From contig NC_007426.1 in assembly GCF_000026045.1 (NCBI RefSeq), positions 744,001 through 808,000 of the forward strand: a stretch of DNA of 64,000 nucleotides. The letters run 5' to 3'. The notes under the pieces are model-generated. The model had not been told where the DNA came from. It was given only the letters and a program-made list of their open reading frames with translations, and did not search any database. How positions within the stretch are numbered: the stretch's first letter is position 1; each line of letters opens with the position of its first letter. Source of the DNA: Natronomonas pharaonis DSM 2160. GTDB lineage: Archaea > Halobacteriota > Halobacteria > Halobacteriales > Haloarculaceae. The position numbers and the translations under genes were made by a program. Positions 15,402-24,698 of this stretch are shown in pieces.

Positions 15402-15859
15402 GTGACGACCGCCACCCGCTGTTCATGCCGTTGGTCGTCGTCGGGGGGCTGCTTTTCGGGTTCGGTCTCGGATACAGCCAGATGGCCCGTCCCGAAATCG
15501 TCCTCTCGTTCCTCGAACTCTACGACCTCGGGTTGCTGTTCGTGATGGGCGGCGCTATCGCGGTTGCAGCGCCGGTGTTCCTGCTCGCATCGCGGTCCGG
15601 GAAGTCCGCACCACTCACCGGAGCGGCCTACACTCGCCGGCTGAAACGGCTCGACCGAAACGTGCTCGTCGGCGGTGTTGTCTTCGGCATCGGCTGGGGA
15701 CTGTCGGGCATCTGTCCCGGCGCGGCCTACGCCAGCCTCGGAATCGGCAATTATCCGATGCTGTGGGGTGTCGCCGGTATGTTCATCGGCGCGTACGGAC
15801 AGGGTGCCCTCAGGTCAATGCTCGCCAGTGGTGACGCGGGCTCGGCCATTCGCGAGTAG
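15398..15859 (+). CDS. YeeE/YedE-type membrane transporter, half 2 (DUF6691-like)
   Basis: 153 residues, about four membrane segments. GGVVFGIGWGLSGICPGAAY carries the second conserved cysteine loop of the family. The ATG overlaps the TGA of the previous gene; co-translated partner. Confidence 0.88.
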   Translation: MSDDRHPLFMPLVVVGGLLFGFGLGYSQMARPEIVLSFLELYDLGLLFVMGGAIAVAAPVFLLASRSGKSAPLTGAAYTRRLKRLDRNVLVGGVVFGIGWGLSGICPGAAYASLGIGNYPMLWGVAGMFIGAYGQGALRSMLASGDAGSAIRE

Positions 15860-15868
15860 CGGCCGGAC

Positions 15869-16603
15869 CTACGCACCCAGCGGCGTTGCGCTCCGGTAGA
15901 CGTACCGCATCGGGAGCCCGCGGTCGTCGGTTGGCGGGTCGGCCGGCAGCGACCGGAGCGTCCCGGGGCCGGGGCGAACGGTGAGCCCAAGCGCAACAGC
16001 ATCAATGACGGCCGGAATCGGGAGCCGATGGCCTTCGGTCGCCTCAGCGACAGACTGCACCGTCGGCGGCCCGTCCCGCTCGAACGACGCCAGCGTCCGC
16101 ATCCGCTCGGCGTAGCCGGCAGCGACGTCCGGTGGGTTCTCCATCGGCTCGCCCGCGAAAGCCCGATAGCACAGCTCCGGGTGCGCCTCGACGATGGCCG
16201 GCCGCGCCTCGTCGATGGCGTCGAGAAACGCATCGACAGCCGCGGCCGTCGACGACCGCTCGAAGGCGGCCTCGTCAAGCCGCTCGCCCGTCTTCCGCTC
16301 GTGGGTGCGCGCCGCTGCCCGGTAGCGTTGCTTCCGGGTCGCTTCTCTGACCGGCGCCCCGACGATGGCGTCCGCACGGTCGCCGAGAAGTTGCCGCGCT
16401 GCTCGCTCGTTCGGCCGCGGCGCGGCGTCCGCAGCCAGCCCGACCGGTGCGTCGACGGCGATTCGGACGGCGCTTTCCTCGTAGCGCGTCCACAGCTCGC
16501 CGATTCCCTCGAAGACAGCCGCGTGGTCGTACCCGGACTCGGTGTAGGCCGCCGCAAGCCATTCCCCGTCCCGCACGACGGCGCCGACGTAGTGGTCGCT
16601 CAC
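15869..16603 (-). CDS. DUF429 family protein
   Basis: 244 residues. Begins VGAVVRDGEWLAAAYTES, then RIAVDAPVGL (Asp of an RNase-H-like fold), the RPNERAARQLLGDRADAIVG segment, and IVEAHPELCYRAFAGEPM, which are the recurring DUF429 motifs. The E-x-H-P-E motif could be catalytic, suggesting a predicted nuclease, but no activity is established from sequence. Convergent with the YeeE pair. Confidence 0.85.
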   Translation of the reverse strand: MSDHYVGAVVRDGEWLAAAYTESGYDHAAVFEGIGELWTRYEESAVRIAVDAPVGLAADAAPRPNERAARQLLGDRADAIVGAPVREATRKQRYRAAARTHERKTGERLDEAAFERSSTAAAVDAFLDAIDEARPAIVEAHPELCYRAFAGEPMENPPDVAAGYAERMRTLASFERDGPPTVQSVAEATEGHRLPIPAVIDAVALGLTVRPGPGTLRSLPADPPTDDRGLPMRYVYRSATPLGA

Positions 16604-16677
16604 GACTGTCCGCTACCGGCCGAGCCACTGTATGTGTATCGCTGCCCCGGTAGCCGCGGTGTCGCCTGTCTTTGCTG

Positions 16678-18543
16678 TCACTCGTGGGGGTGGAACCGCT
16701 TGACTGCACGGTCGACGGCGTCGGCGTCGCCGAGGAAGGTGATGTGGTCGCCGTACTCGATGCGGTCGTCAGCGCTTGGAACGCGGGTATCGTCCCCGCG
16801 GCCGATGACGGCGACGATACAGCCGCTCGGCATCTCGGCGTTCAGCTCCCGAATGGTCCCTCCCGCGAGCTCTTCGGCGGTCATCTCGACTTCCTGTACG
16901 TCGTGGTCGTCGCCGAGTTCCGTCATCCAGTGGGCGATGGCCGGCCGTTCGATTTCGTTGTCGATGGCAAACGCCGTCGCCATCGGCGCATCAATCGCTG
17001 TCACGCCCACCGTCTCGAAGGCGTCGACGTTCTCCGGCTGGTTGACTCGCGAGAGGACGTTCTCGATACCGAACTTCGAGCCGGCGAGTTGACACACCAG
17101 CAGGTTCCGGTCATCGTCAGCCGTCGCCGCGATGACGCGCTTTGCGTCTTCGATACCGGCCGCCCGGAGCACGTCCGACTCCGTCGCATCGCCTTGGTGG
17201 ACGGTAAAGCCAGCCTCTCGCGCCCGCGCCAGTTCCTCGTCGTCCTGCTCGACGATGACGACGAACTCACCCCGCCTCTCTAGCCGTGTGGCGAGCGCCC
17301 GGCCGACCCGACCGCCGCCGACGATTATCGTTTTCATAGGTGTCACTCCGAAGAAATCCCCCAACTGCCGTGCCAGCCCCGCCTCGACGACCACCGTCGC
17401 GAAGATGACGATGAAGACAGCGCCCAAAAGCGTCTGGCCCGTCGCTGCTGCCTCCGGGTCGCCGGTTGCCGCCAGCTCGATTGCGAAAAGCGTCGCGACG
17501 CTCGCTGGAATGATGCCTCGCGGGCCGACAGCGCTCAAAAAGAGCCGCTCACCGTTGGTGAACCGCTCGATGTCGTACGTGGCGACTGCGATAGCCAGCG
17601 GACGGACCACGAGCGTGACCGCGAGGACGACACCGACGCCAGCGACCCCCAGCGCGGCGATGGTGTCGATATCGATGAGCGCCGCAAGCGATATGAACAC
17701 GAACGAAAGCACCACAAGCGTCGCATCACGACCGAACTCGGCCATCTCTTCCCGATGTGGAAGCGGGAGATTACCGAGAACGATGCCGGCTGTTGCCGCC
17801 GCCGCAATCCCAGCCTCCGGTGCGAACGCCTCGGCGGCTCCGTAGGAGCCGACCGCGGCGGCCAAAAAGAGGAACCGGGAGGCCTGCGGCGCGTTTCCGG
17901 GCGTGATATCGGCGTTGATGACAGTGTACACGATACCCGCGATGGCGAGGCCGACACCGACGCCGAGCCCGAACCGAGCGGCAAAGCCGGCGACGCCCGC
18001 GGCGAGACCGCCGTCCCCCGTCACGAAGACATCGAAGATGACGACGGCCGCGATGGCGGCGGTCACGTCGTTGAAAATCCCCTCGCTTTCCAGCAGCGAG
18101 GAGACGTGTTCGCGGACGTGGACGACCTCAAGGATGGGTGTAATGACGGTCGGTCCGGTCGCAACGAGCAACGCACCGACGAGTAGCGCTGTCGGCCACG
18201 GTGCGTCGGCGAAGACGCGCATGGCCGCCGCCGTTCCAAGGAGCGTCAACACGGCCCCGACCGTCACCAGCCTCGCCGTCGCTACTGAAGACTCCCGCAG
18301 TCGCTCGGTGCGAAGGTCGAACGCCCCGTCGAAGACGATGACCGAGACACAGAGGCCGACAACGACGCTGAGGCCGTCGCCGAATGTATCGAGTGTGACG
18401 ATTCCGGCCCCGGACTCCCCGACAGCGAGGCCGATAGCGATGAGAAACAGCACACTGGGGACCTGCAATCGACGAGCCAGCAGCTGGGCTGCGATGCCAG
18501 CCACTAAGATGCCGGCCACTATCGGCAGCGCGTCTGCGGCCAC
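16678..18543 (-). CDS. Cation:proton antiporter (CPA family) with TrkA-N/TrkA-C domains
   Basis: 621 residues. About 11-12 hydrophobic helices in residues 1-390, including GPTVITPILEVVHVREHV and LLESEGIFNDVTAAIAAVV, typical of NhaP-type Na+(K+)/H+ exchangers. From about residue 400 a Rossmann domain TIIVGGGRVGRALATRLE (TrkA-N, nucleotide-binding regulator) and then a TrkA-C domain ending near the stop. Role: ion and pH balance, important for a halophile. Stands alone. Confidence 0.93.
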   Translation of the reverse strand: MAADALPIVAGILVAGIAAQLLARRLQVPSVLFLIAIGLAVGESGAGIVTLDTFGDGLSVVVGLCVSVIVFDGAFDLRTERLRESSVATARLVTVGAVLTLLGTAAAMRVFADAPWPTALLVGALLVATGPTVITPILEVVHVREHVSSLLESEGIFNDVTAAIAAVVIFDVFVTGDGGLAAGVAGFAARFGLGVGVGLAIAGIVYTVINADITPGNAPQASRFLFLAAAVGSYGAAEAFAPEAGIAAAATAGIVLGNLPLPHREEMAEFGRDATLVVLSFVFISLAALIDIDTIAALGVAGVGVVLAVTLVVRPLAIAVATYDIERFTNGERLFLSAVGPRGIIPASVATLFAIELAATGDPEAAATGQTLLGAVFIVIFATVVVEAGLARQLGDFFGVTPMKTIIVGGGRVGRALATRLERRGEFVVIVEQDDEELARAREAGFTVHQGDATESDVLRAAGIEDAKRVIAATADDDRNLLVCQLAGSKFGIENVLSRVNQPENVDAFETVGVTAIDAPMATAFAIDNEIERPAIAHWMTELGDDHDVQEVEMTAEELAGGTIRELNAEMPSGCIVAVIGRGDDTRVPSADDRIEYGDHITFLGDADAVDRAVKRFHPHE

Positions 18544-18563
18544 AGTTGATTATCTCAGGAACG

Positions 18564-20096
18564 TCAGTTAAGATTCCGCGTCTCGGCAACCGATGCTGTG
18601 TCGACGTTACATTCGGTCGACAGCAACTCGACCCGCGTTGCCTCTCCCCCGCCGACTGCTTCCACCGGGCGCTCGACAGCGTAGACCGTGAGTTGAGTGA
18701 CGGCCTCACCGGATTCTGCCGCCGCCTGTTGGCAGAGATACGCACCGAGCGGCTGTCGTTCGCTGTCGCTTGCGAACCGCATCTCGTTGAGATACCGATG
18801 CCACAGCGTCGACGCATACGTCTTTGCGGCGTCCGGCGGTGGGTCCCACGTCACCGCGGAGCCGTCGAAGGCGTCGACCGTTTCGCCGGTCTCGAACGTT
18901 GTCGGTGCAACGAACCATCGCGTTTCCGTCGGCGGCGTCGGCGAAAAGAGCGTCCACGCGTAGTCGGGGGCGTCGACCCGGTCGGTTTCGGTGTCGACCG
19001 CCGCCCCCATCGGCCACACAACGGTGACGACCAAGACGACAACGAGCACGACTACTGCCGCCCGACGGCCGCCCTCCCGAAGCCGCTTCGGCGGTGCCGG
19101 TAGGGAGGGCAGCCGTTCGACGGCCGTACGGGACACCACCTGTCGGCCGCCGAGGATAGCCTCGATTCGGTCCCAGACTGTCGACGGCAGATACAGTAGC
19201 AGTATCGCCCAGACGACCGCCGGGAAGAGCCCGAGCCGCATTGTCACGAACATCCCGAAGTGGGCAGCAGCAAAGGCCGCCACGACGGCCACCCGCCGCC
19301 AGCCGGTCAGCACGACCAGCAGTGGCGCGGCGGTCAAAAGCAGCACCCACGACCAGTTGACCGCGACGAGGACCGTCGGAAACGCCGCGAGCATCGGACC
19401 GAGCCAGACGGCAAACTGTTCGAGGCCGAGCGCGTACTGGACCGCCTCCCCGCGCATCCACGCCTCGCTTTGGTATTTGAACACCGCGTTAAACAGGTAG
19501 ACGACCACGAGCTGTGCCAGCACGACGGCCGTCGCCAGCGACGCGACGTACTGCCGTGGCTGCCGGTCGCGGCGGAGCGCGTCGACCGACCACCGCTCGC
19601 CGAGCGGCAGAAACACCGCAAGCGCGAGCAGCACGACCAACAGCGCGTCGCCGCCGTTCAGAAGATACGGATTGCGTGCATGCAGCGATGCGTGTAGTGC
19701 GGCTGTCGCCGCCGTTGCGAGACGGGTGTGGTAGCCGACAGCGAGGACGAGGGCAACGAGCCCTGAAAGCAAGAACAGCACCGTCTGCCCGACCGCGGAG
19801 CCGGTCACCGTGTGTATTGACGCGACGGCTAGCCAAGGGTACTCCGCTGCAAGTGCCCCTCTGGGGAGCGTGCCGGCGTCGGTGTAGAATGCCGGAATTC
19901 CCCGCGCGCGGAACAGCAGGTCGGCGATGACAAGCAGCGCGACAGCGACCCGGAACGCAGCCAACGCTCGCGCGTCGATGCCGAGCCGGTGGCGGAGCCA
20001 GCCGCTAGTGTCGCTTTCGGCGGTGGGCGGCGGGGACACACGTTCGGGTCGACCGGTCCCGATAATAGGTTTTGTGCCGCGTCCCGACGACCCCAC
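18564..20096 (-). CDS. HTTM-domain membrane protein (gamma-carboxylase-like)
   Basis: 510 residues from a GTG start 5 bp after the mvaD stop. RLGIDARALAAFRVAVALL is the first helix of the horizontally transferred transmembrane (HTTM) domain; at least eight more membrane helices follow, with NPYLLNGGDALLVVLLALA. A C-terminal extracytoplasmic region of about 160 residues follows the last helix. The family is related to vitamin-K-dependent gamma-carboxylase but the substrate in haloarchaea is unknown. Confidence 0.88.
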   Translation of the reverse strand: MGSSGRGTKPIIGTGRPERVSPPPTAESDTSGWLRHRLGIDARALAAFRVAVALLVIADLLFRARGIPAFYTDAGTLPRGALAAEYPWLAVASIHTVTGSAVGQTVLFLLSGLVALVLAVGYHTRLATAATAALHASLHARNPYLLNGGDALLVVLLALAVFLPLGERWSVDALRRDRQPRQYVASLATAVVLAQLVVVYLFNAVFKYQSEAWMRGEAVQYALGLEQFAVWLGPMLAAFPTVLVAVNWSWVLLLTAAPLLVVLTGWRRVAVVAAFAAAHFGMFVTMRLGLFPAVVWAILLLYLPSTVWDRIEAILGGRQVVSRTAVERLPSLPAPPKRLREGGRRAAVVVLVVVLVVTVVWPMGAAVDTETDRVDAPDYAWTLFSPTPPTETRWFVAPTTFETGETVDAFDGSAVTWDPPPDAAKTYASTLWHRYLNEMRFASDSERQPLGAYLCQQAAAESGEAVTQLTVYAVERPVEAVGGGEATRVELLSTECNVDTASVAETRNLN

Positions 20097-20101
20097 GTCG
20101 T

Positions 20102-21076
20102 TCAGAACAGCGATTCGCTTTCGGGGAGGACTTCGGCCGGGCCGCCGACCTCCCAGACGCGCGTGTCAACGCCGAGGGCAGCGATTGCGTTCTCGACGCG
20201 GTCGACGTGGTCGGCGGTCGTGTTGACGTAGACAGACGCCCCCGTATCAGTCGAGAAGTAAACCGGGATGTCGTCGTCTTCGCGCAGCGTGCGGACCGTC
20301 TCGAAGACCGAAAGCGTCTCGGGCTGCCAGTAGACCCAGCCAGCGGGGCCGGTCATCGTCGTCGCCGCCAGCGAGAGCGAGTCGTGTTCGGCCAACTCGA
20401 AGACCCGGTCGAAGTCGTTTTCGCGGAGCGCGTTGCGCATCGTCGCTATTTGCTCGTGGATGTGTGCGAGCCGGGCCTCAAACATATGGCTGTCTGCGGC
20501 CTCCTTGTGGGCCTCCTCGGTGTGTTTGAACGCGGGTATCTCGGCGGCGACCGTCCGGAGGTCGTCTTCGAGGTCGGTATCTAGCCGCTCGGAGTAACAG
20601 TCCGCGTCGTCGAGGCCGGTGTATAGCTGTGAGAACGCGCCGGTGACCGCGCGCGCGGCCGACGAAGAGCCGCGGCGTGCGACGGTCGATATTTCCGGAT
20701 GTGAAAGCTCCAGCCCCGCAGCCTCGACGAGTGCGACCGCGGCGGCCGCAAAGCCGGACGACGACGAGCCGAAGCCGATGTTCGTCGGAAAGTCGTTTTC
20801 GGATTCGAGCCGAACGCGGTGGTCGATGTCGGCCACGTCGCGAACGTGGTCGACGACGGCCCTGATTCGTTCGGCACCGCGACCGTCGACAACCTCGCCG
20901 TCGACGACGTAGCGGTCGGCATCGCGCTCCGGTTCGAACGCAGCGGTCGTCTTCGAGTGGCTGGGTGCGGTACAGACGGAGATAGAGTCGTGATACGGGA
21001 GCCGAAGCTCCTCGTTTCGCATCCCGTGGTACTTGACGAGCCCCTGAATCGGGTGGGCCTTCGCGGTCGCCTTCAT
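20102..21076 (-). CDS. mvaD: Phosphomevalonate/diphosphomevalonate decarboxylase
   Basis: 324 residues. GHMP-superfamily enzyme: AHPIQGLVKYHGMRNEELRL at the N-terminus, the glycine-serine-rich PTNIGFGSSSSGFAAAAVAL loop, and YFSTDTGASVYV near the end. In Haloferax the corresponding protein acts on mevalonate 5-phosphate, so the modified mevalonate pathway to isoprenoids (archaeal lipids) is likely. TATA-like CTATTAAG lies about 27 bp upstream. Probably co-transcribed with the HTTM gene behind it. Confidence 0.93.
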   Translation of the reverse strand: MKATAKAHPIQGLVKYHGMRNEELRLPYHDSISVCTAPSHSKTTAAFEPERDADRYVVDGEVVDGRGAERIRAVVDHVRDVADIDHRVRLESENDFPTNIGFGSSSSGFAAAAVALVEAAGLELSHPEISTVARRGSSSAARAVTGAFSQLYTGLDDADCYSERLDTDLEDDLRTVAAEIPAFKHTEEAHKEAADSHMFEARLAHIHEQIATMRNALRENDFDRVFELAEHDSLSLAATTMTGPAGWVYWQPETLSVFETVRTLREDDDIPVYFSTDTGASVYVNTTADHVDRVENAIAALGVDTRVWEVGGPAEVLPESESLF

Positions 21077-21145
21077 ACTACGGCTCGGGTGCGTCTCCGG
21101 CTTAATAGGTTCGGAGCCGCGGTCGCCGGGAGGCTTCCACCCCAG

Positions 21146-22405
21146 TCAGGGCCACGACCCGGCCTCGTCGTAGGCCGAAAGCACCCGCCGAAGCGCGACG
21201 ACGTAGGCGGCCGTCCGGAGGTTCGGCAGGTCACGCTCTTCATAACAGTCGATGAGACCATCGAAGGCCTCGACGATGTGGCGTTCGAGTTCCTCATTGA
21301 CCCGCTCTTCCGTCCAGTAGAACCGCTGGCGGTTTTGCACCCACTCGAAGTAGGAGACGGTCACCCCGCCGGCGTTGGCGAGGATGTCCGGGATAACGAG
21401 CACATCCTTTTCGGTCAGGATGTCGTCGGCGGCGGGCGTCAGCGGGCCGTTCGCCGCTTCGGCGATGATGTCTGCCTGGACATCGGCCGCGAGGTCGGCG
21501 TCGATAGCGTTTTCCAGCGCCGCGGGCACGAGCAGGTCGACATCGAGGGTCAAAAGCTCCTCGTTTGTCAGCTCCTCCGTTGCGTCGTCGTAGCCCGAGA
21601 CCGAGCCGGTCTCGTTTTTGAACGCCTTGACGTCGTGTGCGTCCAGCCCGGACGGATTGTACACCGCTCCGGAGGAGTCGGAGACGGCAACGATGTTCGC
21701 GCCGTGGTCGTCCTGAAGGAGTTTGGCGGCGATGCTCCCGGCGTTGCCGTATCCCTGTACGGCGACCGACGCCCCCGGCAGGCTCTTGCCGAGGTAGTCG
21801 AACGCTTCGCGGGCGGTGAGCATTGTCGACCGGCCCGTCGCCTCGACGCGGCCGCGGGAGCCGCCCGACTCTATCGCCTTGCCGGTGATGACGCCCGGTG
21901 CCGTGGTGTTTTCGAGCGTCTCGTAGGTGTCCTTTATCCAGTTCATCTCCCGCTGGCCGGTGTTGACATCCGGTGCGGGGATGTCGCGGTCCTCGCCGAT
22001 GAGCGGTCGGAGCTCCTCGGCAAACGCCCGCGTGATGCGTTCGAGTTCGTCGGTGGAGTACTCTCGGGGGTCGATGACGATGCCGCCCTTGCCGCCACCG
22101 TAGGGGATGTCGACAACGGCACACTTGTAGACCATCCAGCCGGAGAGCGCCTTTACTTCGTCGCGGTCGACGTCGGGGTGGTAGCGGATGCCGCCCTTGT
22201 AGGGGCCGCGGTCGCCGTTGAACTGCGAGCGATAGGCCCGGAAGACGCCTATCGACCCGTCGTCGAGTTCGACGGAGAGGTTCGTTTCCAGCACACGCTC
22301 GGGGTTTTTGAGCCGTTCGACGACATCGTCGCCGACATCGAGGTGTTCGGCTGCGTCATCGATTTGCTCCTGTAAACTTTCGAACGGGTTGACATCCTCG
22401 GCCAT
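21146..22405 (-). CDS. gdhB: Glutamate dehydrogenase
   Basis: 419 residues, full length. [20 protein letters not shown] and [16 protein letters not shown] hold the glutamate- and substrate-binding lysines; the Rossmann motif is [15 protein letters not shown]; the C-terminal [13 protein letters not shown] is also typical. Interconverts glutamate and 2-oxoglutarate. The symbol letter is a guess among haloarchaeal paralogues. A CTTAAG box lies 25-30 bp upstream of the ATG. Confidence 0.96.
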   Translation of the reverse strand: MAEDVNPFESLQEQIDDAAEHLDVGDDVVERLKNPERVLETNLSVELDDGSIGVFRAYRSQFNGDRGPYKGGIRYHPDVDRDEVKALSGWMVYKCAVVDIPYGGGKGGIVIDPREYSTDELERITRAFAEELRPLIGEDRDIPAPDVNTGQREMNWIKDTYETLENTTAPGVITGKAIESGGSRGRVEATGRSTMLTAREAFDYLGKSLPGASVAVQGYGNAGSIAAKLLQDDHGANIVAVSDSSGAVYNPSGLDAHDVKAFKNETGSVSGYDDATEELTNEELLTLDVDLLVPAALENAIDADLAADVQADIIAEAANGPLTPAADDILTEKDVLVIPDILANAGGVTVSYFEWVQNRQRFYWTEERVNEELERHIVEAFDGLIDCYEERDLPNLRTAAYVVALRRVLSAYDEAGSWP

Positions 22406-22494
22406 GGTTTGAGCGTCAACCAGTTAGCGCTTAAGCGTGGCGACACCCCCGCGGAGACACAAAATTTGCCACCGATATGGAAAACCGTGACACT

Positions 22495-22516
22495 CCGATG
22501 TGACCGCCCACATCGG
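22495..22516. repeat. Perfect 8-bp inverted repeat between redoxin and gdh
   Basis: CCGATGTG and CACATCGG separated by six bases, 90 bp before the gdh start and 56 bp after the redoxin stop on the same strand. It could be the redoxin terminator hairpin or an operator for gdh; no T-tract follows, which favours the operator slightly. Confidence 0.4.
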
Positions 22517-22571
22517 CTCGGTATTTGCAGGCTGTCGAGGCGAATGCCACGGGGCTTGACCCCGAGGCGGT

Positions 22572-23105
22572 TCACCCGCCGAAGCACTCATCGTACTCGA
22601 CGCTCACATCGGCCGTTGCCGCCGGCACATGCTCGGCGACGGATGCTGCGACCACTTCGACCGGCGATGGGGACGGACGCTCGAAGGCGTCTGCTCTCCG
22701 CCATGCCGCCTCGACAGTCCAGTCGTCGTCGATGAAGAAGGCGGCCCGCTCGGGGACGTTGTAGTGGCCTTCCCACTCGTCTTGCTTGACGCCATAGTAG
22801 TCAGCCGCGCTGGCTCCGTCTCCGAGAAACGCCATCGGAAACCCGTGGTCGTCGGCGTACGCCGCGGCGGCGTAGATGCTCTCCATCGAGACGACCCACA
22901 CCTGCAATCCCTCGCAGTCGTGCCAGCCGGCTCGGTTGATGGCGGCGAGCTCGGCGGTTGCCGTCGGCACGAACGGCGACGGCACGAACCACAGTAGGAC
23001 CGCATCGCCGTTCTCGATGGGCCGGAACAGCTCGTAGACATCGGGCTCGCCACGCTCGACCCCCGGGAGTGCGAAATCCGGCGCAGTCTCGCCTTCGCGT
23101 ATCAT
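22572..23105 (-). CDS. Redoxin-domain (AhpC/TSA-like) protein lacking the peroxidatic cysteine
   Basis: 177 residues from the ATG at 23105. The thioredoxin-fold peroxiredoxin layout is clear: APDFALPGVERGEPDVYELF, VLLWFVPSPFVPTATAELAA, VWVVSMES, MAFLGDGASAADYYGV, AAFFIDDDWTVEAAW. Canonical peroxiredoxins have P-V-C-T-x-E here; this protein has P-T-A-T-A-E, so Ala49 replaces the catalytic cysteine. The only cysteines are elsewhere (about residue 63 and in the C-terminal DECFGG). Likely not a classical peroxidase. Confidence 0.88.
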   Translation of the reverse strand: MIREGETAPDFALPGVERGEPDVYELFRPIENGDAVLLWFVPSPFVPTATAELAAINRAGWHDCEGLQVWVVSMESIYAAAAYADDHGFPMAFLGDGASAADYYGVKQDEWEGHYNVPERAAFFIDDDWTVEAAWRRADAFERPSPSPVEVVAASVAEHVPAATADVSVEYDECFGG

Positions 23106-23234
23106 GGTCCCGTCTCCGCCGCCCCGTGGCTTGGGTCTGCCGGCTGCGGACACAAACCGTACACAACTGGCCCCATGCTGTTTGGTACCGAACTAGACTC
23201 AAGCGCTAAATACGAGGACTGTGTAGCCTCAACT

Positions 23235-23738
23235 ATGTACGAGACGGTCGTCGACGGCGGGATCAGCCTCGTTGCCCAGTACGGGCTCGTGGTCCTGCTG
23301 ATTGCCTTCGTCCTCGAGGGCGCGCTCGTCGGCAAGCTCATCCCGACGCGGGCGCTCTTCGTTGCGGCCGCCCTCGTCGTCGGTAGCGACGCCGTCGGGC
23401 TGGCGGCCGTCGCCGCCGTCGCCGTGGTCGGCGCGACGCTCGGGCAGGCGGTGCTTTTCGTCGCCGTCCGCCGGACCGACTGTTCCGTCGAGTCGCTGCC
23501 GGGGCCCACCGACGCGGCCGGCGGTGCTGTCGTCGGCTGGTTCGACCGCTGGGGGCTGCCCGCGGTCGCCGTCTCGAACGCTCTGCCGGTCGCCCGTGGT
23601 TCGCTCACCGTGCCAGTCGCGATGACCGACGAGAGCGTCCTCCGGTTCTGTGGGTCGTCGGTCCTCGGCTCATCGGTGTATGCGGTCGGCCTCGTCGCGG
23701 TCGCCGCCGGGCTTGACGTGCTTTTCAGCCTTCTCTGA
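23235..23738 (+). CDS. DedA/VTT-like small membrane protein
   Basis: 167 residues from the ATG at 23235, with a GCTAAATA box about 27 bp upstream. Hydrophobic segments with EGALVGKLIPTRALFVAAAL and WGLPAVAVSNALPVARGSLT, the latter like the DedA R-x-x-P-x-x-R/G re-entrant motif (SNARE-associated/VTT domain). Members act in lipid scrambling or membrane homeostasis; here function is unknown. Confidence 0.78.
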   Translation: MYETVVDGGISLVAQYGLVVLLIAFVLEGALVGKLIPTRALFVAAALVVGSDAVGLAAVAAVAVVGATLGQAVLFVAVRRTDCSVESLPGPTDAAGGAVVGWFDRWGLPAVAVSNALPVARGSLTVPVAMTDESVLRFCGSSVLGSSVYAVGLVAVAAGLDVLFSLL

Positions 23739-23806
23739 ACCGCCCGAACCGGCCAGCCGCCCGGGCTTGCGAAGCCACTAAGGCCGCGCTGGCCCACACT
23801 CAATGT

Positions 23807-24697
23807 ATGCAAGCGCTCGTCATCGTCGCCCACGGGTCGCATCTGAACCCTGACGCGAGCACGCCGACCTACGACCACGCCGACACGATACGCGAAACTG
23901 GCGTGTTCGACGAGGTACAGACCGCCTTCTGGAAAGAGGAGCCGTCCTTCCGGGAGGCGCTCCGAACCGTCGAAAGCGACGAGGTCTACGTCGTCCCGCT
24001 TTTCATTTCTGAAGGGTACTTCACCGAGGAGGTCATCCCTCGCGAACTCCGCTTGGACGGCTGGGAGACCGCCGAATGGGACTCCGACGGCACGAGCGCC
24101 ACCCACGCGACGCTGACCGCCGCCGATGTCGACAAGACCGTTCATTACTGTGGCCCGGTCGGTACCCACGACGCGATGACCGATGTCGTCGTCCGACGCG
24201 CCGAAACCGTCACCGACGACCCCGGTGTCGGCGACGGGTTCGGGCTGGCGGTCGTCGGCCACGGCACCGAGCGCAACGAAAACTCCGCGAAGGCAATCGA
24301 GTATCACGCCGACCGAGTCGCCGAGATGGACCGTTTCGACGAGGTGAAAGCGCTGTTCATGGACGAAGACCCCGAAATCGACGACGTGACCGACTTCTTC
24401 GAGACCGACGACATCGTCGTCGTCCCGCTGTTCGTTGCGGACGGCTATCACACCCAGGAGGATATCCCCGAAGACATGGGACTGACCGACGACTACCGGA
24501 CCGGCTGGGAGACACCAGCCGACGTCGACGGCCATCACATCTGGTATGCCGGTGCCGTTGGCACCGAGGGGCTCATGGCCGATGTCATTATCGAGCGTGC
24601 CGCCGACGCCGGCGCGGATGTCGGCGACGCCATCGAGGAAGTCCGCCGCCGTACCAAGGTCGCAACCACAGACGTAAACGCCAGTGCGGGTGACTGA
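23807..24697 (+). CDS. cbiX: Sirohydrochlorin chelatase CbiX (two-domain form)
   Basis: 296 residues with two repeated CbiX domains: first ALVIVAHGSHLNPDAS and VPLFISEGYFTEEVIP, second LAVVGHGTERNENSAK and VPLFVADGYHTQEDIP. The histidines of HGS/HGT and of the second GYH coordinate the metal. Inserts Co2+ (cobalamin) or Fe2+ (siroheme) into sirohydrochlorin. With the AhbC/AhbD-like genes at 8-11 kb, siroheme for heme synthesis is a plausible product. Followed at once by its DR2241 partner. Confidence 0.94.
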   Translation: MQALVIVAHGSHLNPDASTPTYDHADTIRETGVFDEVQTAFWKEEPSFREALRTVESDEVYVVPLFISEGYFTEEVIPRELRLDGWETAEWDSDGTSATHATLTAADVDKTVHYCGPVGTHDAMTDVVVRRAETVTDDPGVGDGFGLAVVGHGTERNENSAKAIEYHADRVAEMDRFDEVKALFMDEDPEIDDVTDFFETDDIVVVPLFVADGYHTQEDIPEDMGLTDDYRTGWETPADVDGHHIWYAGAVGTEGLMADVIIERAADAGADVGDAIEEVRRRTKVATTDVNASAGD

Positions 24698-24698
24698 C

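Noticed and set aside
20819..22375. 518-codon plus-strand open frame
   Set aside because: Antisense to mvaD and glutamate dehydrogenase; arises from GC-rich codon bias and resembles no protein.
23102..24538. 478-codon minus-strand open frame
   Set aside because: Antisense to the DedA-like and cbiX genes; low-complexity shadow frame.
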